This document shows, piece by piece, positions 8,919 through 17,899 of a stretch of 64,000 nucleotides of DNA. Position 1 is the first letter of the stretch. Every line of letters starts with the position of its first letter. A program made the position numbers and the translations under genes. The notes beneath the pieces are model-generated. The model was not told where the DNA came from and did no database searches. It saw only the letters and a list, made by a program, of their open reading frames with translations. Source of the stretch: Aurantimonas coralicida (lineage in GTDB: Bacteria > Pseudomonadota > Alphaproteobacteria > Rhizobiales > Rhizobiaceae); assembly GCA_011050685.1 (NCBI GenBank), contig DRFF01000083.1:41422-105421 (forward strand). Direction: 5' to 3'.

Positions 8919-9418
8919 TGCGCGCGTTCATCAGTTTCAACGTCATTCTCGTCGCAGTCGCGGTCATTGCCGACCAGGCGATCAAGGCGCTCGTCGTCGC
9001 CACGATGGATCTGGGCGAAGCGATCGAGGTCCTGCCCTTCCTCGCGCTTTATCACGCCCGCAACACCGGCATCGCCTTTTCGATGTTCGCGGGGTTCGGC
9101 GATGTCGGGCTGTCGCTTCTGTCGGCGGTCGTTCTGGCGGTCGTCCTTTATCTCTGGGTGAAGACGCCACCCGAGCGACGTTTCCTCCATCTCGGTCTGG
9201 CGATCATCGTCGGTGGCGCGATCGGCAACCTCATCGATCGGGTCCGGCTCGGCTATGTCGTCGATTACATTTATTTCCACACGCCGGTCTGGGATTTCGC
9301 CGTTTTCAACCTCGCCGACGCCTTCATCACCGTGGGCGCGGTCGTGATCCTCATCGAGGAGTTCATTCTGGCGCCGAGGCGCGGGACGGTCGCCAAGGTC
9401 GGTGAACCCCGCGATTGA
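8918..9418 (+). CDS. lspA: Lipoprotein signal peptidase LspA
   Basis: Inner-membrane aspartic protease that removes the signal peptide from prolipoproteins after diacylglyceryl transfer. The 166-residue product has four membrane helices and the conserved blocks NTGIAFS, GNLIDR and FNLADAFI, the last two supplying the catalytic aspartates. The ATG shares a base with the stop of the SpoU gene (TGATG), so translation is coupled and no separate ribosome-binding site is needed. Confidence 0.95.
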   Translation: MRAFISFNVILVAVAVIADQAIKALVVATMDLGEAIEVLPFLALYHARNTGIAFSMFAGFGDVGLSLLSAVVLAVVLYLWVKTPPERRFLHLGLAIIVGGAIGNLIDRVRLGYVVDYIYFHTPVWDFAVFNLADAFITVGAVVILIEEFILAPRRGTVAKVGEPRD

Positions 9419-9466
9419 CATCGCCGGTCCCGGCCCTCAGTCGAATATCAGAACGGGAGTGATGCA

Positions 9467-10459
9467 ATGAGCGAGACGTTTCGGGCGATCCTGGTATCGC
9501 GGGACGAGCAGAAGAAGCAGTCGGTGAATGTCGTGGAGATGGCGCCGGACGATCTGATGGACGGCGACGTCGACGTCGCCGTCGAGGCGACGACGGTCAA
9601 TTACAAGGATGGCCTCGCCATCACCGGCAAGGCGCCGGTCGTGCGCCGCTGGCCGCTGATCCCCGGCATCGATCTGGCCGGAACCGTGATCCGCTCCACC
9701 CACGCCGACTGGAAGGAGGGCGACAAGGTCGTGCTCAATGGCTGGGGCGTCGGCGAGACCCATTACGGCGCCTATGCCGGCCGCGCCCGACTGAACGGCG
9801 ACTGGTTGGTGCCGCTGCCCGAGCGCTTTTCGCCGAAGGATGCGATGGCGATCGGCACCGCCGGTTACACGGCGATGCTGTGCGTGCTGGCGCTGGAGAA
9901 GGCCGGAATGGGGCCGGATCGTGGGCCGGTGGTCGTCACCGGCGCTTCGGGCGGAGTCGGCTCGGTCGCGACGGCGATCCTGTCGAAGCTCGGCTGGCAT
10001 GTCATCGCCTCCACCGGCCGGCCGGACGAAGCCGGCTGGCTGACCGATCTCGGCGCCGCCGAAATCATCGATCGCGCCGAACTCTCCGAGCCCGGCAAAC
10101 CGATGGCCAAGGAGCGCTGGGCCGCAGGCGTCGACGCCGTCGGCAGTCACACCCTGGCGAACGTCCTGGCGGCGACTTCCTATGGCGGCGCCGTCGCGTG
10201 TTGCGGGCTCGCCCAGGGCATGGATCTTCCGGCCTCGGTCGCCCCGTTCATTCTGCGCGGTGTCTCGTTGCTCGGCGTCGATTCGGTGATGGCACCGAAA
10301 CCGCGGCGGCTGGAGGCATGGCGGCGTCTGTCGCAGGATCTCGAACCGGAAAAGCTGCGGTCGATCGCGACGGAAATCACCTTCGACGGCATTCTCGATG
10401 CCGCCAGGGACATCGTCGAGGGCAAGATCCGCGGCCGCGTCGTCGTCGACATGACGTGA
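9467..10459 (+). CDS. acuI: AcuI/YhdH-type zinc-free MDR reductase (acrylyl-CoA reductase family)
   Basis: Medium-chain dehydrogenase/reductase of the YhdH/AcuI family; characterised members reduce acryloyl-CoA to propionyl-CoA with NADPH. The 330-residue product has the family signatures TTVNYKDGLAITGKAPVVRR and PGIDLAGTV, the nucleotide-binding VVTGASGGVGSVA and the C-terminal GRVVVDM. No zinc-ligand cysteine pattern is seen. It is preceded by a GGGAG site and stands 48 bases after lspA. The physiological substrate is inferred from family only. Confidence 0.85.
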   Translation: MSETFRAILVSRDEQKKQSVNVVEMAPDDLMDGDVDVAVEATTVNYKDGLAITGKAPVVRRWPLIPGIDLAGTVIRSTHADWKEGDKVVLNGWGVGETHYGAYAGRARLNGDWLVPLPERFSPKDAMAIGTAGYTAMLCVLALEKAGMGPDRGPVVVTGASGGVGSVATAILSKLGWHVIASTGRPDEAGWLTDLGAAEIIDRAELSEPGKPMAKERWAAGVDAVGSHTLANVLAATSYGGAVACCGLAQGMDLPASVAPFILRGVSLLGVDSVMAPKPRRLEAWRRLSQDLEPEKLRSIATEITFDGILDAARDIVEGKIRGRVVVDMT

Positions 10460-10586
10460 ACCGACCCGCATCCGGCACGTTGTTCGTCGTGGCCACTTGA
10501 GCGATAGTGGCGGCGGGACGGTCACAAATTCTTCGCTGTCGATCGCTATGGCACTGCAGCGCGGAGTTGGCCGGACGGAGGATGCG

Positions 10587-11513
10587 ATGATCGGACAGGG
10601 CACGCGGCAGGCGCAACTGATCGGCGCGGGGTTGACGGCACCGGATCCTGGCGCCGCCGGTCCAGCTACGGTTCCCGCGAGGTTGCGCCACCTGACCCGG
10701 CGGTTCGATCCGATGTCGCCGGTGCTGGGGCGGATCGGGCAGCTCGAGGTCCGCCTGGCGCGCCGGCCGGCCGAGGTCAGGGCGTCGCAGAAGCTGCGCT
10801 ATCACGTCTTCTACGAGGAAATGAGCGCCCAGCCGTCAAAGTTGCAGAAAATGACCCGCCGGGATCGGGACGGCTACGACCGCTATTGCGACCACCTTCT
10901 GGTTCTCGATCACAGCCGCGGCGGCGCGATCCCGAACCGCATCGTCGGCACCTACCGGCTGTTGCGCGGCGAGATGGCCATTCTGGCCGGCGGCTTCTAC
11001 ACCGCCCAGGAATTCGACATCGCGCCGATGCTCGCCAGGCATGAAGGCACGCGGTTTCTAGAACTCGGGCGCTCCTGCGTCCTCAAGGAATTTCGCGGCA
11101 AGCGCACCGTCGAACTGCTCTGGCAGGGGATCTGGAGCTACGTGCTCGGCCACGACATCGACGTGTTGTTCGGCTGCGCCTCGCTGGCGGGTACGGATCC
11201 CGAGGCGCTGGCCCTGCCGCTCGCCTTTTTGAGACAGAACGCGCCGGCGCCGGCGGAATGGCGGGTGCGTGCCCATGCCAAGGTAGGAATTTTCCCAACC
11301 GATTCCGCTGACGCGGTCGATGCGCGCAGGGCGCTCGCGGCTCTACCGCCGCTGCTCAAGGGTTATTTGCGGCTGGGCGGCTATATCGGCGAAGGCGCGG
11401 TCGTCGACCATCAGTTCGGCACGACCGACGTACTTGTCGTGCTGCCGCGGGCCAACATCAACCCGCGCTATATTGGTCATTACGGCGCTGACGCCAGCCG
11501 TTTCGCCGCCTGA
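10587..11513 (+). CDS. olsB: OlsB-like N-acyltransferase (ornithine lipid synthesis, step 1)
   Basis: Likely ornithine-acyl-ACP N-acyltransferase, which makes lyso-ornithine lipid from ornithine and 3-hydroxyacyl-ACP. The GNAT-like domain carries LEVRLARRPAEV, LRYHVFYEEM, YCDHLLVLD, VGTYRLLR, FLELGRSCV and VLFGCASLAGTDPE, all typical of the OlsB/hemolysin-related acyltransferase family. The ATG at 10587 has GGAGG 5 bases upstream. The frame opens 90 bases earlier at a TTG but has no better site there. The malic enzyme and mutS genes follow, a neighbourhood where, as I recall, rhizobial olsB is found. Confidence 0.8.
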   Translation: MIGQGTRQAQLIGAGLTAPDPGAAGPATVPARLRHLTRRFDPMSPVLGRIGQLEVRLARRPAEVRASQKLRYHVFYEEMSAQPSKLQKMTRRDRDGYDRYCDHLLVLDHSRGGAIPNRIVGTYRLLRGEMAILAGGFYTAQEFDIAPMLARHEGTRFLELGRSCVLKEFRGKRTVELLWQGIWSYVLGHDIDVLFGCASLAGTDPEALALPLAFLRQNAPAPAEWRVRAHAKVGIFPTDSADAVDARRALAALPPLLKGYLRLGGYIGEGAVVDHQFGTTDVLVVLPRANINPRYIGHYGADASRFAA

Positions 11514-11532
11514 AGGGCGGGCGTGGCCTAAT

Positions 11533-11814
11533 CTACTGGCCGATCCGCACGATGCTGCGGGTCTTCAAATCGACCAGTACCGGTTCGCCATTGTAGTAGA
11601 AATAGGCGAGCGTAGAATTGCCGTCGACCTGTTGCAGCGCAATCGTATCCGGCACGGAATCGCCGAGTTGCGGTGCCGTCGGCAATTGTGCGTTGTCGCT
11701 CGGATGTTCAGCGGCGTATTGCAGGACGATGACATTCTCGTCGCCGCCTTGACCGGCCGCGAGGCTGGTCAGCGCGAGTGTCGATAGGGCGACGATAAGG
11801 GCGGTTCTCAGCAT
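11533..11814 (-). CDS. Small exported DUF1236-like protein
   Basis: Predicted periplasmic protein of 93 residues with an N-terminal signal peptide (MLRTALIVALSTLALTSLAAG). The mature part ends YFYYNGEPVLVDLKTRSIVRI, resembling the C-terminal motif of DUF1236 proteins common in Hyphomicrobiales. Function is unknown. The ATG at 11814 is chosen because it puts the signal peptide at the N-terminus. It is convergent with the olsB-like gene, only 19 bases separating the stops. Confidence 0.65.
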   Translation of the reverse strand: MLRTALIVALSTLALTSLAAGQGGDENVIVLQYAAEHPSDNAQLPTAPQLGDSVPDTIALQQVDGNSTLAYFYYNGEPVLVDLKTRSIVRIGQ

Positions 11815-11964
11815 GGGGAACTTTCTCGGGCGATCGTCCGCCTCGAGCGAAGGCGGCAGCTTGTCGATATGGCACAGCACCGATGAACGGAAGCTGACGA
11901 ACCTGACATGGTTCTTCGCGATCGCGACGACAATGTCGCGATCGCCATTCCATCTGTTCGCGCG

Positions 11965-14247
11965 TCAATCGATAGCCTCATAGGCGGCAATGGCCGCCAT
12001 ATTGACGAGCTCGGAATCCTTGGCTCCCAGCGCGACGATCTGCACCGGCTTTTCCAGCCCGACCAGAAGCGGCCCGACGACGGTCGAGCCGCCCAGTTCC
12101 TGCAGCATCTTGGTGGCGATCGAGGCGGAGTGAAAGGCCGGCATCACCAGGACGTTGGCAGGGCCGGAAAGCCGGCAGAACGGGTACTGCTCCATGATCT
12201 CGGGGTTGAGCGCCACGTCGGCGTTCATTTCTCCGTCATACTCGAAATCGACGTTCAGCCCGTCGAGGATGCGGACCGCCTCCTGCACCTTCTGCGCCCG
12301 CTCGCCCGGCGGATTGCCGAAAGTCGAGTAGGCCAGCATGGCGACGCGCGGCTCGTAGCCGAGCTTGCGGGCCATCGCCGCCGCCTCGATCGCAATGTCG
12401 GCGAGTTCCTGCGCGTTCGGCATGTCATGCACCGCTGTGTCGGCGACCAGAACGGTCCGGCCCCGACACAGCACGACCGAGATGCCGATCATCGTGTGGC
12501 CCGGCTTGACGTCGAGCACCCGGCCGACGTCCTGCAGCACGGTCTGGTAGTTGCGTGTCACGCCCGACACCATGGCATCGGCGTCGCCCATGGCGACCAT
12601 GGCGCTGGCGAACAGATTGCGGTCGTTGCGCATCATCCGGACGCAGTCGCGGTGCAGATAGCCCTTGCGCTGGAGGCGGGCGTAGAGCAGCTGGGTATAG
12701 TCGTCGACCCGGTTGGAAAGCCGCGCATTGACCAGCTCGAGGCCGGGACGGTCGAGATCGATGCCGGCCTCGCGCGCAGTCTTGCGCATCTCCGCATCGC
12801 GTCCGAGCAGGATGGCGGTGCCCAGATTCTGGTTCACATAGGCGACGGCCGCCCGCATCACCTGCGGCTCCTCTCCCTCGGCGAAGACCACGCGCTTGGG
12901 ATCGCGACGCACGCCGTCGTAGATGCCCTGCAGCGTCGAGGCGACCGGGTCGCGGCGCGACCGCAGCTCCCTGTCATAGGCGTCGAAATCGGTGATCGCC
13001 CGGCGCGCGACGCCGGTGTCCATCGCCGCCTTGGCCACCGCCCGCGGGATCGCCGAGATCAGGCGGGGATCGAACGGGACTGGGATGATGTAATCCGGGC
13101 CGAATTGCGGGCGCTGGCCGCGATAGGCCGCGACCACGTCGTCGGGCACGTCTTCGCGGGCGAGAGCGGCAAGCGCTTCGGCGGCGGCGACCTTCATCGC
13201 CTCGTTGATCGTCGTCGCGCGCACGTCCAGCGCGCCACGGAAGATGTAGGGAAAGCCGAGGACGTTGTTGACCTGGTTCGGATAGTCCGAGCGCCCGGTC
13301 GCCATGATCGCGTCGGTGCGGATGTCCGCGACCTCCTCCGGCGTGATCTCCGGATCGGGGTTGGCCATCGCGAAGATGATCGGGTTCTTCGCCATTGAGG
13401 CGATCATGGCGGGAGTGAAGGCGCCCTTGTCCGAGAGACCGAAGACGACATCGGCGCCGTCCATGGCGTCCGCCAGGGTCCGCCGGTCGGTGTCGACGGC
13501 GTGGGCGGACTTCCATTGGTTCATGCCGGCCTCGCGCCCGCGATAGATGACCCCCTTGGTATCGCAGACGATGACGTTCTCCGGCGAAAAGCCCATCGCC
13601 TTCATGAGGTCGATACAGGCGATCGAGGCGGCGCCGGCGCCGTTGACGACCAGTTTGGTCGAGGCGAGATCGCGGCCGGTGAGGTGCAGCGCGTTGATCA
13701 GCCCCGCGATGGCGATGATCGCCGTTCCGTGCTGGTCGTCGTGGAACACCGGAATGTCCATCGCCGCGCGCAGCCGCTCCTCGATGATGAAGCAGTCGGG
13801 CGCCTTGATGTCCTCCAGATTGATGCCGCCGAAGGACGGGCCGAGCAGACGCACGCAATTGACAAATTCGTCGACATTCTCGGTGTCGATCTCCAGGTCG
13901 ATGGAATCGACGTCGGCGAAGCGCTTGAACAGTACGGCCTTGCCCTCCATCACCGGCTTGGAGGCCAGCGCGCCGAGATTGCCGAGGCCGAGAATCGCCG
14001 TGCCGTTGGAGATGACGGCCACCATGTTGCCGCGCGCGGTGTAGTCGAACGCCTTGTCCGGGTCTTCCGCGATGGCGCGCACCGGCACGGCGACGCCGGG
14101 CGAATAGGCGAGCGACAGGTCGCGCTGGGTCGCCATCGGTTTGGTCGCGTTGATCTCCAGCTTGCCCGGCCGCCCGGAGGAATGAAAATCCAGTGCCTCG
14201 GCGTCGGAGACGGACGGCTTGCGGTGACCTGTCGTGCGCTGATCCAT
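11965..14247 (-). CDS. maeB: NADP-dependent malic enzyme with phosphotransacetylase-like domain
   Basis: Oxidative decarboxylation of malate to pruvate with NADPH production. The 760-residue product is the large rhizobial form. The N-terminal malic domain (LAYSPGVAVPV, VISNGTAILGLGNLGALASKPVMEGKAVLFK) and NAD-binding domain (VVNGAGAASIACIDL) run to about residue 430. A phosphate acetyltransferase-like domain follows to the end; it is usually regulatory, not catalytic. The ATG at 14247 has AGGGGGA 5 bases upstream. It is divergent from mutS across 146 bases, an arrangement typical of rhizobia. Confidence 0.95.
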   Translation of the reverse strand: MDQRTTGHRKPSVSDAEALDFHSSGRPGKLEINATKPMATQRDLSLAYSPGVAVPVRAIAEDPDKAFDYTARGNMVAVISNGTAILGLGNLGALASKPVMEGKAVLFKRFADVDSIDLEIDTENVDEFVNCVRLLGPSFGGINLEDIKAPDCFIIEERLRAAMDIPVFHDDQHGTAIIAIAGLINALHLTGRDLASTKLVVNGAGAASIACIDLMKAMGFSPENVIVCDTKGVIYRGREAGMNQWKSAHAVDTDRRTLADAMDGADVVFGLSDKGAFTPAMIASMAKNPIIFAMANPDPEITPEEVADIRTDAIMATGRSDYPNQVNNVLGFPYIFRGALDVRATTINEAMKVAAAEALAALAREDVPDDVVAAYRGQRPQFGPDYIIPVPFDPRLISAIPRAVAKAAMDTGVARRAITDFDAYDRELRSRRDPVASTLQGIYDGVRRDPKRVVFAEGEEPQVMRAAVAYVNQNLGTAILLGRDAEMRKTAREAGIDLDRPGLELVNARLSNRVDDYTQLLYARLQRKGYLHRDCVRMMRNDRNLFASAMVAMGDADAMVSGVTRNYQTVLQDVGRVLDVKPGHTMIGISVVLCRGRTVLVADTAVHDMPNAQELADIAIEAAAMARKLGYEPRVAMLAYSTFGNPPGERAQKVQEAVRILDGLNVDFEYDGEMNADVALNPEIMEQYPFCRLSGPANVLVMPAFHSASIATKMLQELGGSTVVGPLLVGLEKPVQIVALGAKDSELVNMAAIAAYEAID

Positions 14248-14393
14248 GCTTCCCCCTGCAATTGTCTTCATCTCCCCTTCCATCGCGATAGCCACGCAGC
14301 TAAGCGGAGGGGAGCTTGTATGGTTGGCCGCGTTCGTCGGCGTTCCGCACGACCGGGCGGCCCCAGTTTGAACGAAAGAGACCGATCCGCGCA

Positions 14394-17090
14394 ATGACGG
14401 CCGACAAGGACGCCGCCCCGACGCCGATGATGGCGCAATATATCGAGATCAAGGCGGCCAATCCGGACTGCCTGCTGTTCTATCGCATGGGCGATTTCTA
14501 CGAGCTGTTCTTCGATGATGCGGCCGAGGCGTCGCGAACGCTTGGCATCGCCCTGACCAAGCGGGGCAAGCACCTCGGCGAGGACATCCCGATGGCCGGC
14601 GTGCCGGTGGTCTCGGCCGATGACTATCTGCAGAAGCTGATCGCCTTCGGTCATCGGGTCGCGGTCTGCGAGCAGGTCGAGGACCCCGCCGAAGCGCGCA
14701 AGCGCGGCGCCAAATCGGTGGTGAAGCGCGACGTGGTCCGCCTGGTGACGCCGGGGACGATCACCGAGGAGGCGCTGCTCGAGCCAGGGCGTCCGAATTA
14801 TCTGATGGCGCTGGCGCGATTGGGAGGCTCCGGCCCAAATGCGGCCTTCGCCCTGGCCTGGACGGATCTGTCGACTGGCACCTTCCGCCTCGCGGAAACC
14901 GACATCGGGCGCCTGGCCACCGATATCGCCGCGCTCGAGCCGAGCGAAATCGTCGTCGCCGAGCCGGTGTTCCATGACGAGACGCTGCAGCCATTGCTGC
15001 GCCGGTATGGCCGCGCCGCGCGGCCCGAGCCGCAGGCGCTGTTCGACGGCGCGACCGCCGAGGAGCGGGTCTGCCGCTTCTACGGTGTGGCGACGCTGTC
15101 CGGTTTCGGTGGTTTCTCGCGGGTCGAACTGGCTGCCGCCGCCGCGCTGATCGCCTATCTCGGCAAGACCCAGATGGCGGCGCGCCCGGCCCTGCAGCGG
15201 CCCGAGCGGGTGGTCGCCGGTTCGCTCATGCAGATCGATCCGGCGACTCGCGCCTCGCTGGAATTGACCCGGACAATGTCGGGCAAGCGGCAGGGCAGCC
15301 TGCTGTCGACCATCGACCGGACCGTGACCGGCGCGGGTGCCCGGCTTATGGCCGGCCGGCTCGCCGCCCCGCTGACCGACCCGGCGGCGATCCGGGCCCG
15401 GCAGGCGTCGGTCCGCACTTTCGTCGAGGATATGCCGAACCGCCAGCGCTTGCGCGCGGCGCTCACGGGTCTGCCGGACACCGAGCGGGCGCTGTCGCGG
15501 TTGTCGCTCGGCCGTGGCGGTCCGCGCGACCTCGCGGCGATTCGCGACGGTTTGGAGGCCGCCTTCGCCATCGCCGCTGCCGCCGCTGCCGAGATGCCGG
15601 ACGAATTGCGCCATGCGGTCACGGCGCTCGCCGCGCTGCCCCAATCCTTGCATGAGGCGCTGTCGGATACGCTCGCCGACGCAGTGCCGCTCCTCAAGCG
15701 CGACGGCGGCTTCGTCCGCGACGGCGCGATACCGGCGCTGGACGAGGCGCGGACGCTACGCGAGAATTCGCGGCGGGTGATCGCCGATCTGCAGGGCCGC
15801 TACGTCGCCGAGACCGGGGTGCGGAACCTACGTATCAAGCACAACAACGTGCTCGGCTATTTCGTCGAGGTCGGCGAGGCGCAGGCCAAGGCGCTGGCCG
15901 TCGAGGACGGCGAAACACGCTTCATCCATCGCCAGACCATGGCGTCGGCGATGCGGTTTACCACCACCGAACTCGGCGAGTTGGAAACGAGGATCGCCGG
16001 CGCCGCAGCCGAAGCGCTCAAGATCGAGCTCGAGGCCTTCGAGCGCCTGGTCGCCGCCGTCGGCGAGGCGGCGGAGGCGCTGCAGCGTGGCGCCGAGGCG
16101 CTGGCGGTGCTCGATGTGTCCACCGCCCTGGCCGAACTCGCCGTCGCCGAGGAGTGGACGCCGCCGCTTGTCGACGACAGCCTTGCTTTCATCGTGGAGG
16201 ACGGCCGCCACCCGGTGGTCGAAGCAGCGCTGAAGGCGGGGTCGGGCGAGCCGTTCGTTTCCAACGACTGCGACCTGTCGCCGCCTGGGGCCGGGCAGGA
16301 GGGGGCAGGATCGATCTGGCTGCTCACTGGCCCGAACATGGGCGGCAAATCCACCTTTCTGCGCCAGAACGCCCTGATCGCTGTTCTGGCCCAGATGGGT
16401 TCCTACGTGCCGGCGGCGCGGGCCCATGTGGGGGTCGTCGATCGCCTGTTCAGCCGGGTCGGCGCTTCGGATGACCTCGCCGAGGGCCGCTCGACCTTCA
16501 TGGTCGAGATGGTCGAAACCGCCGCGATCCTCAATCAGGCGGGCGAGCGGGCGCTGGTCATCCTCGACGAGATCGGCCGGGGCACGGCGACCTATGATGG
16601 GCTGTCGATCGCCTTTGCCGCGGTCGAGCACCTGCACGAGGTCAATCGCTGCCGGGCACTCTTCGCAACTCATTTCCACGAGATGACCGCGCTGGCCGCG
16701 CGGCTTTCCCGCATGCGCAACGCGACCATGCGGGTGAAGGAGTGGGAGGGCGAGGTGATCTTCCTGCATGAGGTCACGGCCGGTGTCGCCGACCGGTCCT
16801 ATGGAATTCAGGTCGCCAAGCTGGCCGGGCTTCCGCCCAAGGCGGTCGAACGCGCCCGGCAAGTCTTGGCGGAACTCGAACGCGGCGAGCAGGGCGAGAA
16901 GCGGACCGCCTTCGTCGACGACCTGCCGCTATTCTCGGCGGTCGCACGGCGCGCCGAAACCCATTCTCGCGAGTCTGAGCCAGACCACGCGCTTCGCGAC
17001 GCGCTCGCGGCGCTCGACCCCGACAGCCTCTCGCCGCGCGATGCGCTCGAAGCGCTTTACCGGTTGACGGCGCTCGCCCGCCTGTCGTGA
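14394..17090 (+). CDS. mutS: DNA mismatch repair protein MutS
   Basis: ATPase that recognises mismatches and starts methyl-directed repair with MutL. The 898-residue product has the mismatch-binding domain ([15 protein letters not shown], with the conserved Phe-x-Glu), the connector, lever and clamp domains, and the ATPase with Walker [10 protein letters not shown] and Walker [20 protein letters not shown]. The signature FATHFHEMT and the C-terminal HTH are present. The ATG at 14394 matches the family N-terminus ([12 protein letters not shown]). A longer in-frame start at 14316 lacks support. Confidence 0.98.
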   Translation: MTADKDAAPTPMMAQYIEIKAANPDCLLFYRMGDFYELFFDDAAEASRTLGIALTKRGKHLGEDIPMAGVPVVSADDYLQKLIAFGHRVAVCEQVEDPAEARKRGAKSVVKRDVVRLVTPGTITEEALLEPGRPNYLMALARLGGSGPNAAFALAWTDLSTGTFRLAETDIGRLATDIAALEPSEIVVAEPVFHDETLQPLLRRYGRAARPEPQALFDGATAEERVCRFYGVATLSGFGGFSRVELAAAAALIAYLGKTQMAARPALQRPERVVAGSLMQIDPATRASLELTRTMSGKRQGSLLSTIDRTVTGAGARLMAGRLAAPLTDPAAIRARQASVRTFVEDMPNRQRLRAALTGLPDTERALSRLSLGRGGPRDLAAIRDGLEAAFAIAAAAAAEMPDELRHAVTALAALPQSLHEALSDTLADAVPLLKRDGGFVRDGAIPALDEARTLRENSRRVIADLQGRYVAETGVRNLRIKHNNVLGYFVEVGEAQAKALAVEDGETRFIHRQTMASAMRFTTTELGELETRIAGAAAEALKIELEAFERLVAAVGEAAEALQRGAEALAVLDVSTALAELAVAEEWTPPLVDDSLAFIVEDGRHPVVEAALKAGSGEPFVSNDCDLSPPGAGQEGAGSIWLLTGPNMGGKSTFLRQNALIAVLAQMGSYVPAARAHVGVVDRLFSRVGASDDLAEGRSTFMVEMVETAAILNQAGERALVILDEIGRGTATYDGLSIAFAAVEHLHEVNRCRALFATHFHEMTALAARLSRMRNATMRVKEWEGEVIFLHEVTAGVADRSYGIQVAKLAGLPPKAVERARQVLAELERGEQGEKRTAFVDDLPLFSAVARRAETHSRESEPDHALRDALAALDPDSLSPRDALEALYRLTALARLS

Positions 17091-17233
17091 GAACACGCGC
17101 CGCACTCGCCTGCTTGGCGGGGGCGGCCTTTATTGCGGCCGGGTTGGGCGCCGCCGGGGCCATCGATCGCGACCCGATCCGGAATCTCGGCCCGCGAGAC
17201 CGCAACCTAATTTGTAAATTGTTCACAGTTTAG
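17087..17233 (+). CDS. Possible 48-residue peptide overlapping the mutS stop
   Basis: A GTG at 17087 overlaps the mutS stop codon and opens a 48-codon frame ending at TAG 17231-17233. The N-terminus is [20 protein letters not shown], a signal-peptide or membrane-helix-like stretch. The tail is charged and ends near ICKLFTV. The coupling and the hydrophobic start make it a candidate small membrane or exported peptide, but its alanine-rich codons could also be chance in GC-rich DNA. I do not recognise it. Confidence 0.25.
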   Translation: MRTRAALACLAGAAFIAAGLGAAGAIDRDPIRNLGPRDRNLICKLFTV

Positions 17234-17408
17234 CGTCTCGCGAAGTGATCACTTCGTTTTGAAGCACAATTTTTCGACGGACTGTTCAGTGGGAATGTCT
17301 TTTCCGACGAAATATCATGATTAGCTGCTGTTCACCGGCGGAGTCGAGCCAAGCAATTCAGTGAAATGCGGTCGCCTCGCCACAAAACGAAATAAATGGA
17401 ATTATGAT
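17091..17408. other. AT-rich intergenic leader between mutS and the VPGSDF gene
   Basis: A 318-base stretch holding only the possible 48-codon frame at its 5' end. From about 17205 to 17410 it is clearly richer in A and T than the rest of the window and contains a perfect 16-bp palindrome. It probably holds the promoter and 5' untranslated region of the gene at 17409. Confidence 0.5.
17241..17256. promoter_or_regulatory. 16-bp perfect palindrome, operator-like
   Basis: CGAAGTGATCACTTCG reads the same on both strands. It lies about 150 bases upstream of the small exported protein gene in an AT-rich leader. It could be a dimeric regulator's operator. I do not recognise the regulator. Confidence 0.35.
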
Positions 17409-17711
17409 ATGAAGAACATCCTCGCTATTTCCGTCGCTGTTGCCGCTCTTGCCGGTGTTCTGCCTGCCGCGGCCCAGTCGCTCGTGCCGGGCTCCGACTT
17501 CTACATCCAGCAGCAGCAGGAAGCGCAGCGCCAGTCCGTCGTCGACGGCTCCGTCTCCCTCGCGCCGTCGGCGTCTGGCGACGCGCGCGCCTTCGGCTAC
17601 GTATCCGAGCGTTCCGCGCCGTCCGTGGACGCGCGTTCGGTCATCGTTCCAGGTTCGGACTTTGAGCGTCGCCAGGCGGACGAGTTCGAGCGCCGACAGG
17701 TTCGCCGTTAA
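17409..17711 (+). CDS. Small exported protein with two VPGSDF motifs
   Basis: I do not recognise this gene as a named family. The 100-residue product has a clear signal peptide (residues 1-22, MKNILAISVAVAALAG then PAAAQ). The mature part is about 78 residues with no cysteine, hydrophilic and rich in Q, R, S and E. The hexapeptide VPGSDF occurs twice, at 26-31 and 80-85, each followed by a glutamine- and charge-rich segment, so the protein looks like a degenerate tandem duplication. The ATG at 17409 is chosen because it starts the signal peptide. It has an AT-rich leader and its own rho-independent terminator, so it is probably a single-gene transcript. Confidence 0.7.
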   Translation: MKNILAISVAVAALAGVLPAAAQSLVPGSDFYIQQQQEAQRQSVVDGSVSLAPSASGDARAFGYVSERSAPSVDARSVIVPGSDFERRQADEFERRQVRR

Positions 17712-17756
17712 TCCGGCCAATGCGATTGCTGCACCCGCGTGCAGCGTCCGGGCCAA

Positions 17757-17788
17757 GGGTCATCCGCTTCCGCGGGTGGCCCTTTTTT
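17757..17788 (+). terminator. Rho-independent terminator after the VPGSDF gene
   Basis: An 11-bp stem (17757-17767 with 17772-17782, two G-T wobbles) with loop TTCC is followed by six T residues (17783-17788), 46 bases past the stop codon. Confidence 0.85.
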
Positions 17789-17899
17789 CGTTCAGGAGCG
17801 ATGCCTTGGTGGCGCGGAAGCCATGGTGAGTTTTCTCGCAAGGGGTCTGCGAATGGGTTATAGCCTTCGCCGCGAAGCGAATAAGCAGCAGGACCGCAT

